64,000 bases of DNA from the NCBI GenBank assembly GCA_910576345.1, contig CAJTIT010000007.1:35971-99970 (forward strand), given 5' to 3'. Within the stretch, counting starts at the first letter, position 1, and every line of letters begins with the position of its first letter. This document shows positions 27,541 to 37,255 of this stretch, piece after piece. The stretch is from Erysipelotrichales bacterium. Its GTDB lineage: Bacteria; Bacillota_I; Bacilli_A; Erysipelotrichales; Erysipelotrichaceae. The translations under genes were made by a program, and so were the position numbers. The notes under the pieces are model-generated. The model was not told where the DNA came from. It ran no database searches and worked only from the letters and a program-made list of their open reading frames with translations.

Positions 27541-27600
27541 GGGTAGACAATCTCTACTCCTTGCTCCCTCAAAAGATGGGGCCATAGACCATAAGGAGGT
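27541..27600 (+). promoter_or_regulatory. rpsF leader, candidate S6:S18 autoregulatory RNA
   Basis: CTCCTT (27557-27562) is complementary to AAGGAG (27593-27598), the rpsF ribosome binding site, and GCTCC/GGGGC can extend the stem with an internal loop. Firmicutes rpsF mRNAs are known to carry a leader bound by the S6:S18 complex. Position and anti-Shine-Dalgarno pairing fit that, but I could not match the published consensus base by base. Confidence 0.5.
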
Positions 27601-27606
27601 GTACAA

Positions 27607-27900
27607 ATGAAGAAGTATGAAATCATGTACATTGTAAACGCATCATTGGATGATGCTGCACGCCAGAGCGTTATGGACGGTATGCACAAAATTATTACCG
27701 ATCATAACGGAACTATCGATAAAGTAGACGAATGGGGCGTAAAAGAGTTTGCATATGAAATCAAACACATGAACAAAGGTTATTATGTGGTCATCAATGT
27801 AACGGCAAACAATGAAGGTATTCATGAATTTGACCGCTTGACTCGTATCAATCAAAACATCGTTCGTTATATGATTATTAAAACACAAGGCGAAGAATAA
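27607..27900 (+). CDS. rpsF: Ribosomal protein bS6
   Basis: 97 residues, the full S6 ferredoxin-like fold: KKYEIMYIVNASLDD at the start, WGVKEFAYEIKHMNKGYY in the middle and RINQNIVRYMIIK at the end. It binds S18 on the 30S platform. AAGGAGG fixes the start. Followed 20 nt later by ssb. Confidence 0.97.
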   Translation: MKKYEIMYIVNASLDDAARQSVMDGMHKIITDHNGTIDKVDEWGVKEFAYEIKHMNKGYYVVINVTANNEGIHEFDRLTRINQNIVRYMIIKTQGEE

Positions 27901-27920
27901 GTAGAAAGAGGATTACAGCT

Positions 27921-28382
27921 ATGATCAATCGTGTTGTCTTGGTAGGTAGAATTACCAAAGATCCAATGTTGCGTAAAACACAGTCCGGAGCCTCTGTCGT
28001 ATCATTTACACTTGCCTGCAATCGCAGAGTTCCAAGTCAAGGACAGGATGCTGATTTTATCAACTGCGTCGCTTGGAACAAAACGGCTGATTTCATGGCG
28101 CAGTATGTAAGAAAAGGCGCGTTATTGGGAATCGAAGGGCGCATACAAACGCGAAACTACGATGACAAAGACGGAAAGCGTGTATATGTGACAGAAGTTG
28201 TTTGTGACAGCGTGCAGTTTCTGGAAAGCAAAAAAGCAAGTGCGGAACATGCCGCTGACAATGTTATGCAGCCGGTTATGACACCGTCTTATCCTAGTGA
28301 GCAGCCGCAGCAGGACACATTCGAAAGCGATTTCTCCAGTGTGGATTCACTGGATATTGCAAGTGATGATTTACCGTTTTAA
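27921..28382 (+). CDS. ssb: Single-stranded DNA-binding protein
   Basis: 153 residues: an N-terminal OB fold (MINRVVLVGRITKDPMLRKTQSG; FINCVAWNKTADFM), a disordered Gln/Ser/Pro-rich linker and the acidic tip DDLPF that recruits partner proteins. It sits between rpsF and rpsR, the classic Firmicutes order. Confidence 0.97.
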   Translation: MINRVVLVGRITKDPMLRKTQSGASVVSFTLACNRRVPSQGQDADFINCVAWNKTADFMAQYVRKGALLGIEGRIQTRNYDDKDGKRVYVTEVVCDSVQFLESKKASAEHAADNVMQPVMTPSYPSEQPQQDTFESDFSSVDSLDIASDDLPF

Positions 28383-28404
28383 CGTATAGAAAGGAGAATA
28401 TCCG

Positions 28405-28635
28405 ATGGCATTTAGAAAACAGCGCATGGGACGTAAAAAAGTCTGCTATTTTACAAAAAACAAAATCGAATATATCGATTATAAAGATATTGAGTTATTG
28501 AAACGCTATATTTCAGCAAATGGAAAAATTGTTCCTCGCCGTGTGACCGGTACACGCGCAAAATATCAGCGCATGCTGGCAACCGCAATCAAACGCGCAC
28601 GTCAGATGGCACTTTTGCCTTACGTCAGCGAATAA
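28405..28635 (+). CDS. rpsR: Ribosomal protein bS18
   Basis: 76 residues with the S18 signature [19 protein letters not shown] and [14 protein letters not shown]. It partners S6 in the 30S subunit. AAGGAG is placed 7-8 nt before the ATG. Confidence 0.97.
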   Translation: MAFRKQRMGRKKVCYFTKNKIEYIDYKDIELLKRYISANGKIVPRRVTGTRAKYQRMLATAIKRARQMALLPYVSE

Positions 28636-28642
28636 CAAAAAG

Positions 28643-28672
28643 AACCTTCATCTTAGCGGTGGAGGTTTTCTT
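28643..28672 (+). terminator. Weak hairpin between rpsR and the yybS-like gene
   Basis: AACCTTCA (28643-28650) and TGGAGGTT (28660-28667) pair over 8 positions with one G-U, followed by TTCTTGC. The T-tract is poor, so it may attenuate rather than end transcription of the operon. Confidence 0.45.
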
Positions 28673-28700
28673 GCATATAAAGGGAAAGGAAGGTAGAAAT

Positions 28701-29633
28701 ATGCATTCAGCGAAAAAAACAACAGACGGCGCGATGATGGTCGCCATTGTTGGACTGCTGCTTTTATTGAATCGACAATTTGCCGGTATTATTGAATATG
28801 CGATGTATTGGATTTTGTCTTTTCCAATTCTTGTCTATACAATCAAGTATGGCTGGAAAGGCGCAATGATTCCGGCAGCTGCGATGATGGCGGAAGCCTT
28901 TATGCTGTCACTTCCTACGACCGTTTTCTACCTTGCTTCGGCTTTGTTATGCGGCATTTTATATGGGCATGGCGTTAAAAAACACTGGCCAAACGGCGTA
29001 AATTTGCTTATAACCGGCATTCTTACGTTTTTGTCTTATCTGATTACGATGGTGCTGTTTGCTACCGTATTTGGCTATGATCCCAATGAAGATATTCAAA
29101 TCGCAGAACAGCTGATTCAAATCTTTGGCTTTGCGCATGAGAATTTGGCGCAGGTTATATTGTTTTATACGTTGCTGTTATCCGTTGTGACTGCGATTTT
29201 ACAAACGATTTGTGTGCATCTTTTGGCAATGATGCTGCTGACAAGGCTTCATATTCCAACACAGCCATTAAAATCCGTTTATGATATTCGCATGCCGCAC
29301 TGGCTCAGTTGGATAAGTATTTGTATTTGGCTGTTATTTTTAAGCAAAAATGTGTTAAAATTAGAGGGTATTCCATTGGCAGTCATTCTGGTTGTTTATG
29401 TGATCGCATGTATGCTCATGTGCGCAGAAACACTTTTGGATATTTTATCACTTCATCCGTTTATAAAACGGCGTATATTTTTGATTGGGATGTCACTTAT
29501 TTGTATAGCAGGCTTATTTTGGCTGCCGACACAATGGATCATTTACCTTTTTGGCGTTTACAGTATTCATCAAGAACTGCGTCAAAAATGGAAACGAGGT
29601 GTATGGGAAGATGGAACGATTGGAAAACTTTAA
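28701..29633 (+). CDS. YybS-like multipass membrane protein (DUF2232)
   Basis: 310 residues with about eight hydrophobic helices and short loops; it starts MHSAKKTTDGAMMVAIVG. DUF2232/YybS proteins are regularly found between rpsR and gdpP, as here; their function is not known. GGAAGG lies before the ATG at 28701; the frame is open further upstream but has no better site. It overlaps gdpP by 23 nt. Confidence 0.85.
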   Translation: MHSAKKTTDGAMMVAIVGLLLLLNRQFAGIIEYAMYWILSFPILVYTIKYGWKGAMIPAAAMMAEAFMLSLPTTVFYLASALLCGILYGHGVKKHWPNGVNLLITGILTFLSYLITMVLFATVFGYDPNEDIQIAEQLIQIFGFAHENLAQVILFYTLLLSVVTAILQTICVHLLAMMLLTRLHIPTQPLKSVYDIRMPHWLSWISICIWLLFLSKNVLKLEGIPLAVILVVYVIACMLMCAETLLDILSLHPFIKRRIFLIGMSLICIAGLFWLPTQWIIYLFGVYSIHQELRQKWKRGVWEDGTIGKL

Positions 29634-31599
29634 AGTGCAGATTGGAATTCTCATTTTGGCAGAAATTGCGGCAATGGCAACGTTTCAATTATCCGGAATG
29701 GAATTGCACGCATGGATGCTGTGGGGTATTCTGTTATTAAATATCATGATGGTCGTATGGATTTTGTTTCGCTTTCAAAGTGATAAGGAAGTGCGGGATA
29801 TCGATATATCCAGAATCTTGGGAAATGATGCGAAGGATGCGCTGAGCTTTGGAGAAGTTGGCATCATTACTTATGATGACGCCTATTGCGCAACATGGAT
29901 GAATGATTTTTTGCTGGATCGGAAAATACCGATACTGGGCAAAAAAATCGTGACTTGGATTGAAAACATCAATGAACTGTTTCAAGGTGATGTGGATTCC
30001 GTCATTGCGCATGATGAAACATATGTATATGAAATCACGCGAAAAGAAAATGCGCAGGTTTTATATGTGAAAGACATAACGGAAATATATCAGTTAAAGA
30101 CACGCTTTCAACAAGAATCACTGGTAGTAGGACTTTTGCATCTCGACAATTATATGGAAATTCAACAGTATGAAGATGAATCTAAAATGGCGCTGATCAA
30201 TACAAATTTGCGGCAGCCGTTATTGGATTGGGCAAAGAAATATGGCATGTTTGTGCGACGATTGCGTTCTGATCGCTTTTTGGTAGTGTTGGATGAGCGC
30301 ATTTATGCGGATATTGTCAGAGATCGTTTTTCGATTTTGAATGATATACGCACCACAGCGGAAGAAATGGATGTTTCCATTACATTGTCGATGGCGTATG
30401 CACGCGGTACATGTGATTATCGTTTGTTAGATCAAATGGTCAACGATCTTTTGGAATTGGCGCAAAGTAGAGGCGGCGATCAAGTTGCTGTCAAACAGTA
30501 TGGCAATAATGTCAAATACTATGGCGGAAACAGCGAAGCGAAAGAAAAGCGCAGTAAGGTACGAGTGCGCGTCATGGCACAGGCGATCAAAGAAGCAATC
30601 ATGGAAGCTGATCAAGTGTATATTTTAGGTCACAAAAATATGGATTTTGATTGTATGGGTGCTGCGATTGGTGTAAGTCGCATGTGCAGCGCTTATGAAG
30701 TAGATTCTTACATTGTTTCGCAAAGCGGCGGCATTGAATCGCAGCTACAGGATGCGCTACATACGTATGAAGAAACTATGTCTTCACGGCATGTATTCTT
30801 GAGTGATGAAGACGCAAGCCACAGAATCAAAGAAAATGATCTTGTGATCGTCGTGGATCATAATTCCCCGGATCAGTGTGGTGCGCCACTGACACTTTCC
30901 GCTGCGCAGAAAGTAATGGTCATTGATCATCATCGACGCAATGAGAATTTTATCGATAACCCTTTGTTGGTTTATATTGAAAGCAGCGCATCTTCTGTCT
31001 GTGAATTAATTACGGAGTTTTTCCCTTATCAATCCGGAACGATTTCATTAAATGAAGAAGAATCCACACTGATGTATTTGGGTATTTTGATCGATACCAA
31101 TCGATTTAAAATGCGCACCGGAAGCAGAACGTTTGAAGCGGCTGCTTATTTAAGGAAAATCGGCGCAAATACACAAATGGCAGAAAATCTGTTAAAAGAA
31201 AATTTTAAGGATTTTGAAGACCAAACAAATATTATGAAATACGCAAAACTATATCAAGGAAATTTATTGATTGCGGCAGTCAACGATCATCGTGAAACCA
31301 ACCGTACCTTGATGTCAAAAGTTGCGGATGCATTATTAAATATCAAAGGTATTGAGGCAAGCTTTGTCATCGCCAATACGAAAGATCACTCTGTAGCGAT
31401 ATCTGCACGCTCCAAAGGTGTCATCAATGTGCAAGTGCTAATGGAAAAAATGCATGGTGGCGGACATTTCAGTGCAGCGGCGCTTCAAAGAAAAGATGGA
31501 GAAGTCAGCGAATTGGAAGCAGAATTGAAAATGGTTATCGATGCGTATTTAAACGAACAGGAGGAACAGGAAAGATATGAAAGTGATATTAAAAAGTGA
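29611..31599 (+). CDS. gdpP: Cyclic-di-AMP phosphodiesterase GdpP
   Basis: A 662-residue membrane-bound enzyme of standard length: two N-terminal helices (to about residue 50), a PAS-like region, a degenerate GGDEF domain and DHH/DHHA1 domains. GHKNMDFDCMGAAIGV carries the D-x-D metal ligands, VIDHHRR is the DHH motif and GGGHFSAAA lies in the DHHA1 part. It hydrolyses c-di-AMP and so affects cell wall and osmotic balance. The ATG at 29611 lies inside the yybS end. Its own 3' end overlaps rplI by 23 nt. Confidence 0.94.
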   Translation: MERLENFKVQIGILILAEIAAMATFQLSGMELHAWMLWGILLLNIMMVVWILFRFQSDKEVRDIDISRILGNDAKDALSFGEVGIITYDDAYCATWMNDFLLDRKIPILGKKIVTWIENINELFQGDVDSVIAHDETYVYEITRKENAQVLYVKDITEIYQLKTRFQQESLVVGLLHLDNYMEIQQYEDESKMALINTNLRQPLLDWAKKYGMFVRRLRSDRFLVVLDERIYADIVRDRFSILNDIRTTAEEMDVSITLSMAYARGTCDYRLLDQMVNDLLELAQSRGGDQVAVKQYGNNVKYYGGNSEAKEKRSKVRVRVMAQAIKEAIMEADQVYILGHKNMDFDCMGAAIGVSRMCSAYEVDSYIVSQSGGIESQLQDALHTYEETMSSRHVFLSDEDASHRIKENDLVIVVDHNSPDQCGAPLTLSAAQKVMVIDHHRRNENFIDNPLLVYIESSASSVCELITEFFPYQSGTISLNEEESTLMYLGILIDTNRFKMRTGSRTFEAAAYLRKIGANTQMAENLLKENFKDFEDQTNIMKYAKLYQGNLLIAAVNDHRETNRTLMSKVADALLNIKGIEASFVIANTKDHSVAISARSKGVINVQVLMEKMHGGGHFSAAALQRKDGEVSELEAELKMVIDAYLNEQEEQERYESDIKK

Positions 31600-32023
31600 T
31601 GTAAAAAAACTAGGTAAAAAAGGCGATATCGTAGAAGTCGCAGACGGCTATGCGCGCAATTTTCTGTTTCGTCAGAATTTGGCTGTAGAAGTCAGTAAAA
31701 AATCCATGGAAATTTTAGATGAAGAAAAATTACAGATGTCATTACAAGAAAAGCAGTTGGAAGCAGATGCAAAGCAAATAAAAAAACAACTGGAAAGCAT
31801 TGTATTGGAATTTAAGGTGAAAAGCGGAAAAGACGGACGTGTGTTCGGCAGCGTGTCCGGTAAACAAATAACGGAACAGCTTTTACAACAGCACAATATC
31901 AAAATCGACAAGCGCAAAATCATTCATGGTCAGGCAATCAATACAATGGGTTATACCGATGTACAGGTGGATTTATATAAAAACAAGGTCATTGGTGTGA
32001 TCCGCGTGCATTTATCAGCATAG
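31577..32023 (+). CDS. rplI: Ribosomal protein bL9
   Basis: 148 residues of normal L9 length: N-terminal domain MKVILKSDVKKLGKKGDIVEVADGYARNFL, a long central helix and a C-terminal RNA-binding domain (KDGRVFGSVSGKQI). The start lies 23 nt inside gdpP with its own AGGAACAGGAAAG site. Confidence 0.97.
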   Translation: MKVILKSDVKKLGKKGDIVEVADGYARNFLFRQNLAVEVSKKSMEILDEEKLQMSLQEKQLEADAKQIKKQLESIVLEFKVKSGKDGRVFGSVSGKQITEQLLQQHNIKIDKRKIIHGQAINTMGYTDVQVDLYKNKVIGVIRVHLSA

Positions 32024-32033
32024 GTGAAAGCGC

Positions 32034-33377
32034 ATGAACAGAGTTATGCCCCACAGTAATGAAGCGGAACAGGCCATTCTTGGCGCCATGCTTGTCTATC
32101 CAAGCGTCATTCGCGTTGTATTTGATCAAGGATTGGTAAAAGAAGACTTTTTCTTGGATATTCATCAGCGCATTTTTGCCGCAATGGAGTATCTCAGTCA
32201 GAATGGAAAACCAATCGATGTGACATCGCTCATTACCAGACTGCAAGACAGTGAAGAACTGCATTTGGTTGGCGGCGCCGATTATATTTTAAAGTTGTCT
32301 GATACGGCCGTATCCGGCGCCAATGCCAATCATTACATCGAACTCATCAAAAACAGAGCACATTTGCGCAAACTCATTGAAACGGCACAACAAATTGCGG
32401 AAGATGGTTTTGACACCGGAAATGAACTCGATGATGTGATGGATCAGGCGGAGCGATCCATTCTTTCTGTGACCCGAAGCCGTAAAGCAACTGCGTTTAA
32501 AAGCAGTAAAGAGATTGTAAATACGGTTATCCAAGAACTCATACGTCTTCGCTCTACCAGCGACCATGTGACCGGCATCAAGACCGGTTATTATGATTTG
32601 GATCGCATGACAAACGGTTTTCAGCGCGGTGATTTGATCATTTTGGCAGCGCGTCCTTCTATGGGAAAAACCGCATTTGCCTTGAATCTGGCTTTGAATG
32701 CATCCCAATACAATACAGGCGCCATTGCTATATTCTCTTTGGAAATGCCGGCTGAAGCATTAATGAAACGTATTATGAGCGCAAAAAGTCATGTGGAATC
32801 CAATAAGCTGCGCTCCGGTATATTAAGTGATGATGAATTTAACAAACTGAATGAATCAGCTAATGAATTAAGTGGAAACAAACTGTTTATTGATGATTCA
32901 TCCAATGTGAAAATTGCAGAGATTTATTCCAAATGCCGTAAGCTGAAAAGTGAATATGGTTTGGACATGGTTGTGATCGATTATTTGCAACTGATTAGTG
33001 GCTCAAGCAGAGGAAACAAAGATAACCGTCAACAGGAAATCGCCGAGATTTCACGTTCTTTAAAAGGTTTGGCGCGTGAAATGGATTGTCCCGTCATTGC
33101 TTTATCCCAGCTTTCCCGTGCAGTAGAAAGCAGACCGGACAAGCATCCGATGCTGTCAGATCTTCGTGAATCCGGATCGATTGAGCAAGATGCCGACATT
33201 GTTATGTTTTTGTATCGCGACGAGTATTACAATAAGGATAAAACGCAGGAAAGCGATCGTTTGCCAGAGCGCACCGATGTGGACATTGCCAAACACAGAA
33301 ACGGCGCTACCGGAAGAATCGAACTTGCATTTTCCAGACATATATCCGCATTCTTTAATTATACGGAGACAATGTAA
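32034..33377 (+). CDS. dnaB: Replicative DNA helicase DnaB
   Basis: 447 residues: an N-terminal helical domain (MPHSNEAEQAILGAML), a linker and a RecA-like motor with Walker A ARPSMGKTAFALNLA, Walker B VVIDYLQLISG and the DLRESGSIEQDAD arginine-finger region. The hexameric helicase of the replication fork (called DnaC in Bacillus). It starts 10 nt after rplI. Confidence 0.97.
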   Translation: MNRVMPHSNEAEQAILGAMLVYPSVIRVVFDQGLVKEDFFLDIHQRIFAAMEYLSQNGKPIDVTSLITRLQDSEELHLVGGADYILKLSDTAVSGANANHYIELIKNRAHLRKLIETAQQIAEDGFDTGNELDDVMDQAERSILSVTRSRKATAFKSSKEIVNTVIQELIRLRSTSDHVTGIKTGYYDLDRMTNGFQRGDLIILAARPSMGKTAFALNLALNASQYNTGAIAIFSLEMPAEALMKRIMSAKSHVESNKLRSGILSDDEFNKLNESANELSGNKLFIDDSSNVKIAEIYSKCRKLKSEYGLDMVVIDYLQLISGSSRGNKDNRQQEIAEISRSLKGLAREMDCPVIALSQLSRAVESRPDKHPMLSDLRESGSIEQDADIVMFLYRDEYYNKDKTQESDRLPERTDVDIAKHRNGATGRIELAFSRHISAFFNYTETM

Positions 33378-33394
33378 AGAAAGGAGGAAAGCGC

Positions 33395-34897
33395 ATGAAA
33401 CAGTTTTATACATTGCTTGGTGCATTGGCAGTTGCTTTATTGATGACGTTTATCACGCCTTTTTTCCAGCCTAAGGCGATTTCCGCCAATGTAAGCAGTG
33501 CGTTTGATACCGATGATGCGATTATTCCTCAAAAAGTAATTTCCACAAGTGAATTGGAACAAACGCATAAGGTCATATATTATAAAGACAAGATCATTGG
33601 CATTCTTCATGACGAAACAAAGCTGGAAGCGATGATGGACATGGCTTATAAAGATCGCTATGCAAAGGATTTTCCGGATACGAAACTTGGACTGGGAGAA
33701 GATATTCATCTGTCTAGTGAAGTCGGCTATTTTGTATATGAAGACAAGGATGATGAAATCCTTAATTACATCAATGAAAATAATTTATTCAGTGTGGAAG
33801 CGACAAAGATTGAATTTTCCAACGGTGAAGTGATTTATGTAAAAAATTTAGATGATTTCACAGCTGCCAGAGATGAATTGGCACTCAGTTATATTGACAA
33901 AGAATCTTACGAAATACTGAAAAACGGCAAGACATTGCCGGAATTGGGCGATTATGAATACGGTACAAGAGTACTTTCCGCAGAATTCAAGGAGGAAATG
34001 AGCGTCGTAAAAGGTTTGGCACCCATTAGTAAAATCGCCAAAACACAGGATGAAGTGGTAAAGATTTTAAGTTACGGTTATGAAGGTGAAGAAGTATTTT
34101 ATAAGACAAAAGAATATGATACCGTACAAGGTATCGCATGGCTTCATAATATTACGGTTGCGCATTTATTATCTTTGAACCATGAATCATTGGTCAGTGA
34201 AAATCAGCTGTTAAAAGTTGGCACGGAACTCAATGTGACGCCAACCAATTCTATGTTGAATTTTGAAGTCACAAAAGAAAATCAAGTGGAAGAAACTGTA
34301 TATCCAAGTGAAACATTGGTCATTTATGACGATTCATTGAGAGAAGGAATCGAAGTCATTGACACAAAACAAGAATTGGGCAAAGAAAATGCGCGTTATC
34401 AAGAAACGTTTGTCAATGGCAAAAGCATTGGTGACGGTAAAAAAATCTCCAGTGTGATTACCAAACAGCCAATTCGTGAAGTGAAGCGTGTAGGCACAAA
34501 AGTATATCCACATATCGGAAGTGGGCATTTCCGCTGGCCGGTAGAAGTCGCTTCGATCACATGTTCCTGGTATTGTTATGCAGGGCATCAGGCAACGGAT
34601 GTGCAGAACCGTTATAATTTCTATGGACAAGTATTGGCGAGTGATCGCGGTACGATCGTGGAAAGTAGTTATACCGGTATCAATGGCTATTATGTGGTGA
34701 TTGATCATAATAATGGGTATACGACGTACTATGGACATATGAGCGGTCCAGGATTTTTCCCGGTCGGTACCGTTGTGCAACAAGGAGAAGCCATTGGCAA
34801 CATCGGTATGACCGGTTATGCGACAGGACCGCATGTGCATTTTGAGATCCGCTATCAGGGACAGCGATTGGATCCAGAAACCATGGTGGGACGATGA
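33395..34897 (+). CDS. Secreted M23 peptidase with LysM and G5 domains
   Basis: 500 residues. A signal or anchor helix (residues 7-28) leads to a region of unknown fold. A LysM-like segment (about 230-285; YDTVQGIAWLHNITVAHLLSLN) and a G5-like domain (about 290-365) follow. The C-terminal M23 lysostaphin-type domain (about 375-500) has zinc ligands in GHQATD and GPHVHFEI. It should cut peptidoglycan cross-links at the cell surface. AAGGAGG precedes the start; the stop overlaps walJ by 4 nt. Placement next to walJ and htrA mirrors the wal region of other Firmicutes, though walRK are not here. Confidence 0.9.
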   Translation: MKQFYTLLGALAVALLMTFITPFFQPKAISANVSSAFDTDDAIIPQKVISTSELEQTHKVIYYKDKIIGILHDETKLEAMMDMAYKDRYAKDFPDTKLGLGEDIHLSSEVGYFVYEDKDDEILNYINENNLFSVEATKIEFSNGEVIYVKNLDDFTAARDELALSYIDKESYEILKNGKTLPELGDYEYGTRVLSAEFKEEMSVVKGLAPISKIAKTQDEVVKILSYGYEGEEVFYKTKEYDTVQGIAWLHNITVAHLLSLNHESLVSENQLLKVGTELNVTPTNSMLNFEVTKENQVEETVYPSETLVIYDDSLREGIEVIDTKQELGKENARYQETFVNGKSIGDGKKISSVITKQPIREVKRVGTKVYPHIGSGHFRWPVEVASITCSWYCYAGHQATDVQNRYNFYGQVLASDRGTIVESSYTGINGYYVVIDHNNGYTTYYGHMSGPGFFPVGTVVQQGEAIGNIGMTGYATGPHVHFEIRYQGQRLDPETMVGR

Positions 34898-35640
34898 AGT
34901 TCGCATTGCTTGCCAGTGGTTCCAAGGGAAACTGCTGCATTGTAAAAGATGAACATACACAGCTGATTATTGACTGTGGTACGACAAAGCGTTATCTGAA
35001 CGCTTGTTTTGACACGCTTCGCTATGATTATCAAAAAGCAGATGCGTTATTGATCACACATACGCATAAGGATCATGTATCGCAGTTAAAGATGTTTCAA
35101 AACATACCGGCGTTTTCCTGTGCTGCGCTAAAGCGAGAAGACGCTGTGCATATCCATCCCTATGACAGACTGCGCATTAAAAACATGGATATTACCATAC
35201 TGCCTATGAGTCATGATTGTGAAGGCACGATTGGTTTTGTTTTGGAAAACGATAATCGAAAACTTGTATATATAACCGATACAGGGTATATACGTGATGA
35301 TGTGAAAGCATATATTATGAATGCGGACACGTATATTTTTGAGTCCAATCATAATATAGAGATGCTGATGCAGACAAATCGTCCTGTATATGTGAAACAG
35401 CGCATTGCAAATGACTATGGTCATTTGTGCAATGAAGACAGCGCCTATGTATTGAGTCAAGTTATCGGCGAGCGCACCAAGGAAATCGTTTTGGCGCATA
35501 TCTCACAGGAAGGAAATCATCGTCAGCTGGCATGTGATACACTGATCGATCAGCTCAAACGAAAAAATCTGCCGTATGAATCTTTACGTATTCATGCCGC
35601 AGAACAGTTTGGCATTCATGTGGGAGGGGATAAAGAATGA
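34894..35640 (+). CDS. walJ: WalJ/YycJ-like metallo-beta-lactamase-fold hydrolase
   Basis: 248 residues: LLASGSKGNCCIVKD at the start, TTKRYLN, the metal motif THTHKDHVSQL, then PMSHDCEGTIGF and YITDTGYI. This is the YycJ/WalJ nuclease-like family that acts in cell-wall and DNA-replication coordination. ATGA overlap with the M23 gene and 4-nt overlap with htrA indicate one transcript. Confidence 0.9.
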   Translation: MKFALLASGSKGNCCIVKDEHTQLIIDCGTTKRYLNACFDTLRYDYQKADALLITHTHKDHVSQLKMFQNIPAFSCAALKREDAVHIHPYDRLRIKNMDITILPMSHDCEGTIGFVLENDNRKLVYITDTGYIRDDVKAYIMNADTYIFESNHNIEMLMQTNRPVYVKQRIANDYGHLCNEDSAYVLSQVIGERTKEIVLAHISQEGNHRQLACDTLIDQLKRKNLPYESLRIHAAEQFGIHVGGDKE

Positions 35641-36698
35641 AACGCTGGAGTTTATTGTTGTTGCTGGTACTGTTTGCCTGGAACATTATTTTATCCTATG
35701 AATTGTTTTTTAAAGATATTTATCCAATCTTTAATTATTCAACTGACAATGGTTCCATTACCAGCGCTCATTCAGAGATATCCAGTGATGTGAGCGAATT
35801 GGTGGAGAAATGCGAAAATAAAGTTGTGACGATTATCGCAATGATTGACGATGAAGATGTTGGCATCGGCAGCGGTGCGATTTATAAAATCGATGAACGA
35901 TTCGTTTATGTGGTAACCAATCATCATGTCATCAATGTTGGAAATCATGTGCGTGCTATGTTTGCGGACAGTACCAATGTGGAGGCTGAAATCGTTGGTT
36001 CGGACGAATTGAGCGATTTGGCAGTTTTAAAAATCCCCAAAAAAGACAAAGTCGAGGCATTTACCGTTGGTGATTCTACGTTGGTAAAAAAAGGCGAATA
36101 TGTGATTGCCATGGGCAGTCCGCTAGGCGTGGAATATCAGGGAAGCGTCTCCGGCGGTCTTATATCCGGTGTGAATCGTACTGTAGCGGCTTCACAAAAC
36201 TGGGATATGACCGTATTACAGATTGACGCAGCGATCAATCCCGGAAATAGCGGTGGTCCTTTGATCAATATGGCAGGAGAATTGATTGGTATCAATTCGA
36301 TGAAAATATCCGATATGGATGTAGAAGGATTTGGTTTTGCGATACCGATCAATGAGGTCATTCCAATTGTTTCTCAGTTAGAGGTGCAGGGAAAAGTCAT
36401 TCGTCCCAATCTTGGTATTCGGGCCATCGATATATCACAGCTTTCTCCTTATGAAAGATACCATTATGATATGGAAAATCGAGAAGAAGGTATACTGGTG
36501 ACAGAAGTAACATCAAAAGGTCCTGCGGATCAAGCAGGCATTCAAGAAGGTGATGTGATTTTAAAAATTGACCAGACAAAAATCACATCCATGAAGGAAT
36601 TTCGTCAGATTTTGTATAAAAAACAAATGGGAGAGCGTGTTACGTTAGGCATCATGCGTGGTAGTCAGTCATTGAAAGTGGAGATGAAACTGAAATGA
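35637..36698 (+). CDS. htrA: HtrA-type serine protease with PDZ domain
   Basis: 353 residues: an N-terminal membrane anchor (residues 4-22), a trypsin-like domain with the catalytic His in VVTNHHVI, Asp in DELSDLAVLKI and Ser in NPGNSGGP, and one PDZ domain from about residue 255 (EEGILVTEVTSKGPADQAG). It degrades misfolded proteins outside the membrane. 4-nt overlaps on both sides. Confidence 0.94.
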   Translation: MKRWSLLLLLVLFAWNIILSYELFFKDIYPIFNYSTDNGSITSAHSEISSDVSELVEKCENKVVTIIAMIDDEDVGIGSGAIYKIDERFVYVVTNHHVINVGNHVRAMFADSTNVEAEIVGSDELSDLAVLKIPKKDKVEAFTVGDSTLVKKGEYVIAMGSPLGVEYQGSVSGGLISGVNRTVAASQNWDMTVLQIDAAINPGNSGGPLINMAGELIGINSMKISDMDVEGFGFAIPINEVIPIVSQLEVQGKVIRPNLGIRAIDISQLSPYERYHYDMENREEGILVTEVTSKGPADQAGIQEGDVILKIDQTKITSMKEFRQILYKKQMGERVTLGIMRGSQSLKVEMKLK

Positions 36699-37171
36699 TC
36701 CGTTTGATCGTTGTTGGAAAGATGAAAGAAAAAGCTATGGTTTCTTTAGTGGCGGAATATCAAAAGCGCATCGGCGCATTCACAAAAGTTGAGATTGTCG
36801 AAGTAAGTGATGAGATGGCGCCGCAATCCTATTCAATCCAAGAGATGGAGCGGGTTAAGGAAAAGGAAGGGCAGCGGATTTTAGCAAAACTGAAAGATCA
36901 AGAATTTGTGATTCTGTTGGACCTTGCCGGAAAGATGATGACCTCTGAAAAATTAGCTGAACAAATTCATCATGTACAGACGTATCAGACGAGCACAATT
37001 GCCTTTGTGATCGGAGGTTCTTTGGGATTGAGTGAAGAGGTCATACAGCGTGCAAATCTTCGCTGGAAATTGTCCGATTTGACATTTCCACATCAACTAG
37101 TGCGTGTTTTGGTAATGGAACAAGTCTATCGTGCATTTACGATTTTGCATCATCTTCCTTATCATAAATAG
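36695..37171 (+). CDS. rlmH: 23S rRNA (pseudouridine1915-N3)-methyltransferase RlmH
   Basis: 158 residues of standard length with the SPOUT knot: FVIGGSLGLSEEV and the C-terminal LPHQLVRVLVMEQVYRAFTILHHLPYHK-type ending (here FPHQLVRV...). It methylates pseudouridine 1915 in helix 69 of 23S rRNA. It ends the long overlapping operon. Confidence 0.96.
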   Translation: MIRLIVVGKMKEKAMVSLVAEYQKRIGAFTKVEIVEVSDEMAPQSYSIQEMERVKEKEGQRILAKLKDQEFVILLDLAGKMMTSEKLAEQIHHVQTYQTSTIAFVIGGSLGLSEEVIQRANLRWKLSDLTFPHQLVRVLVMEQVYRAFTILHHLPYHK

Positions 37172-37255
37172 GTTGAAGCTTATAATAGAATACATGGTAA
37201 TTGTGGAAAGGAATAGGAAACACAGAAATCACTGTATAATTTCCAAGGTATGCAT

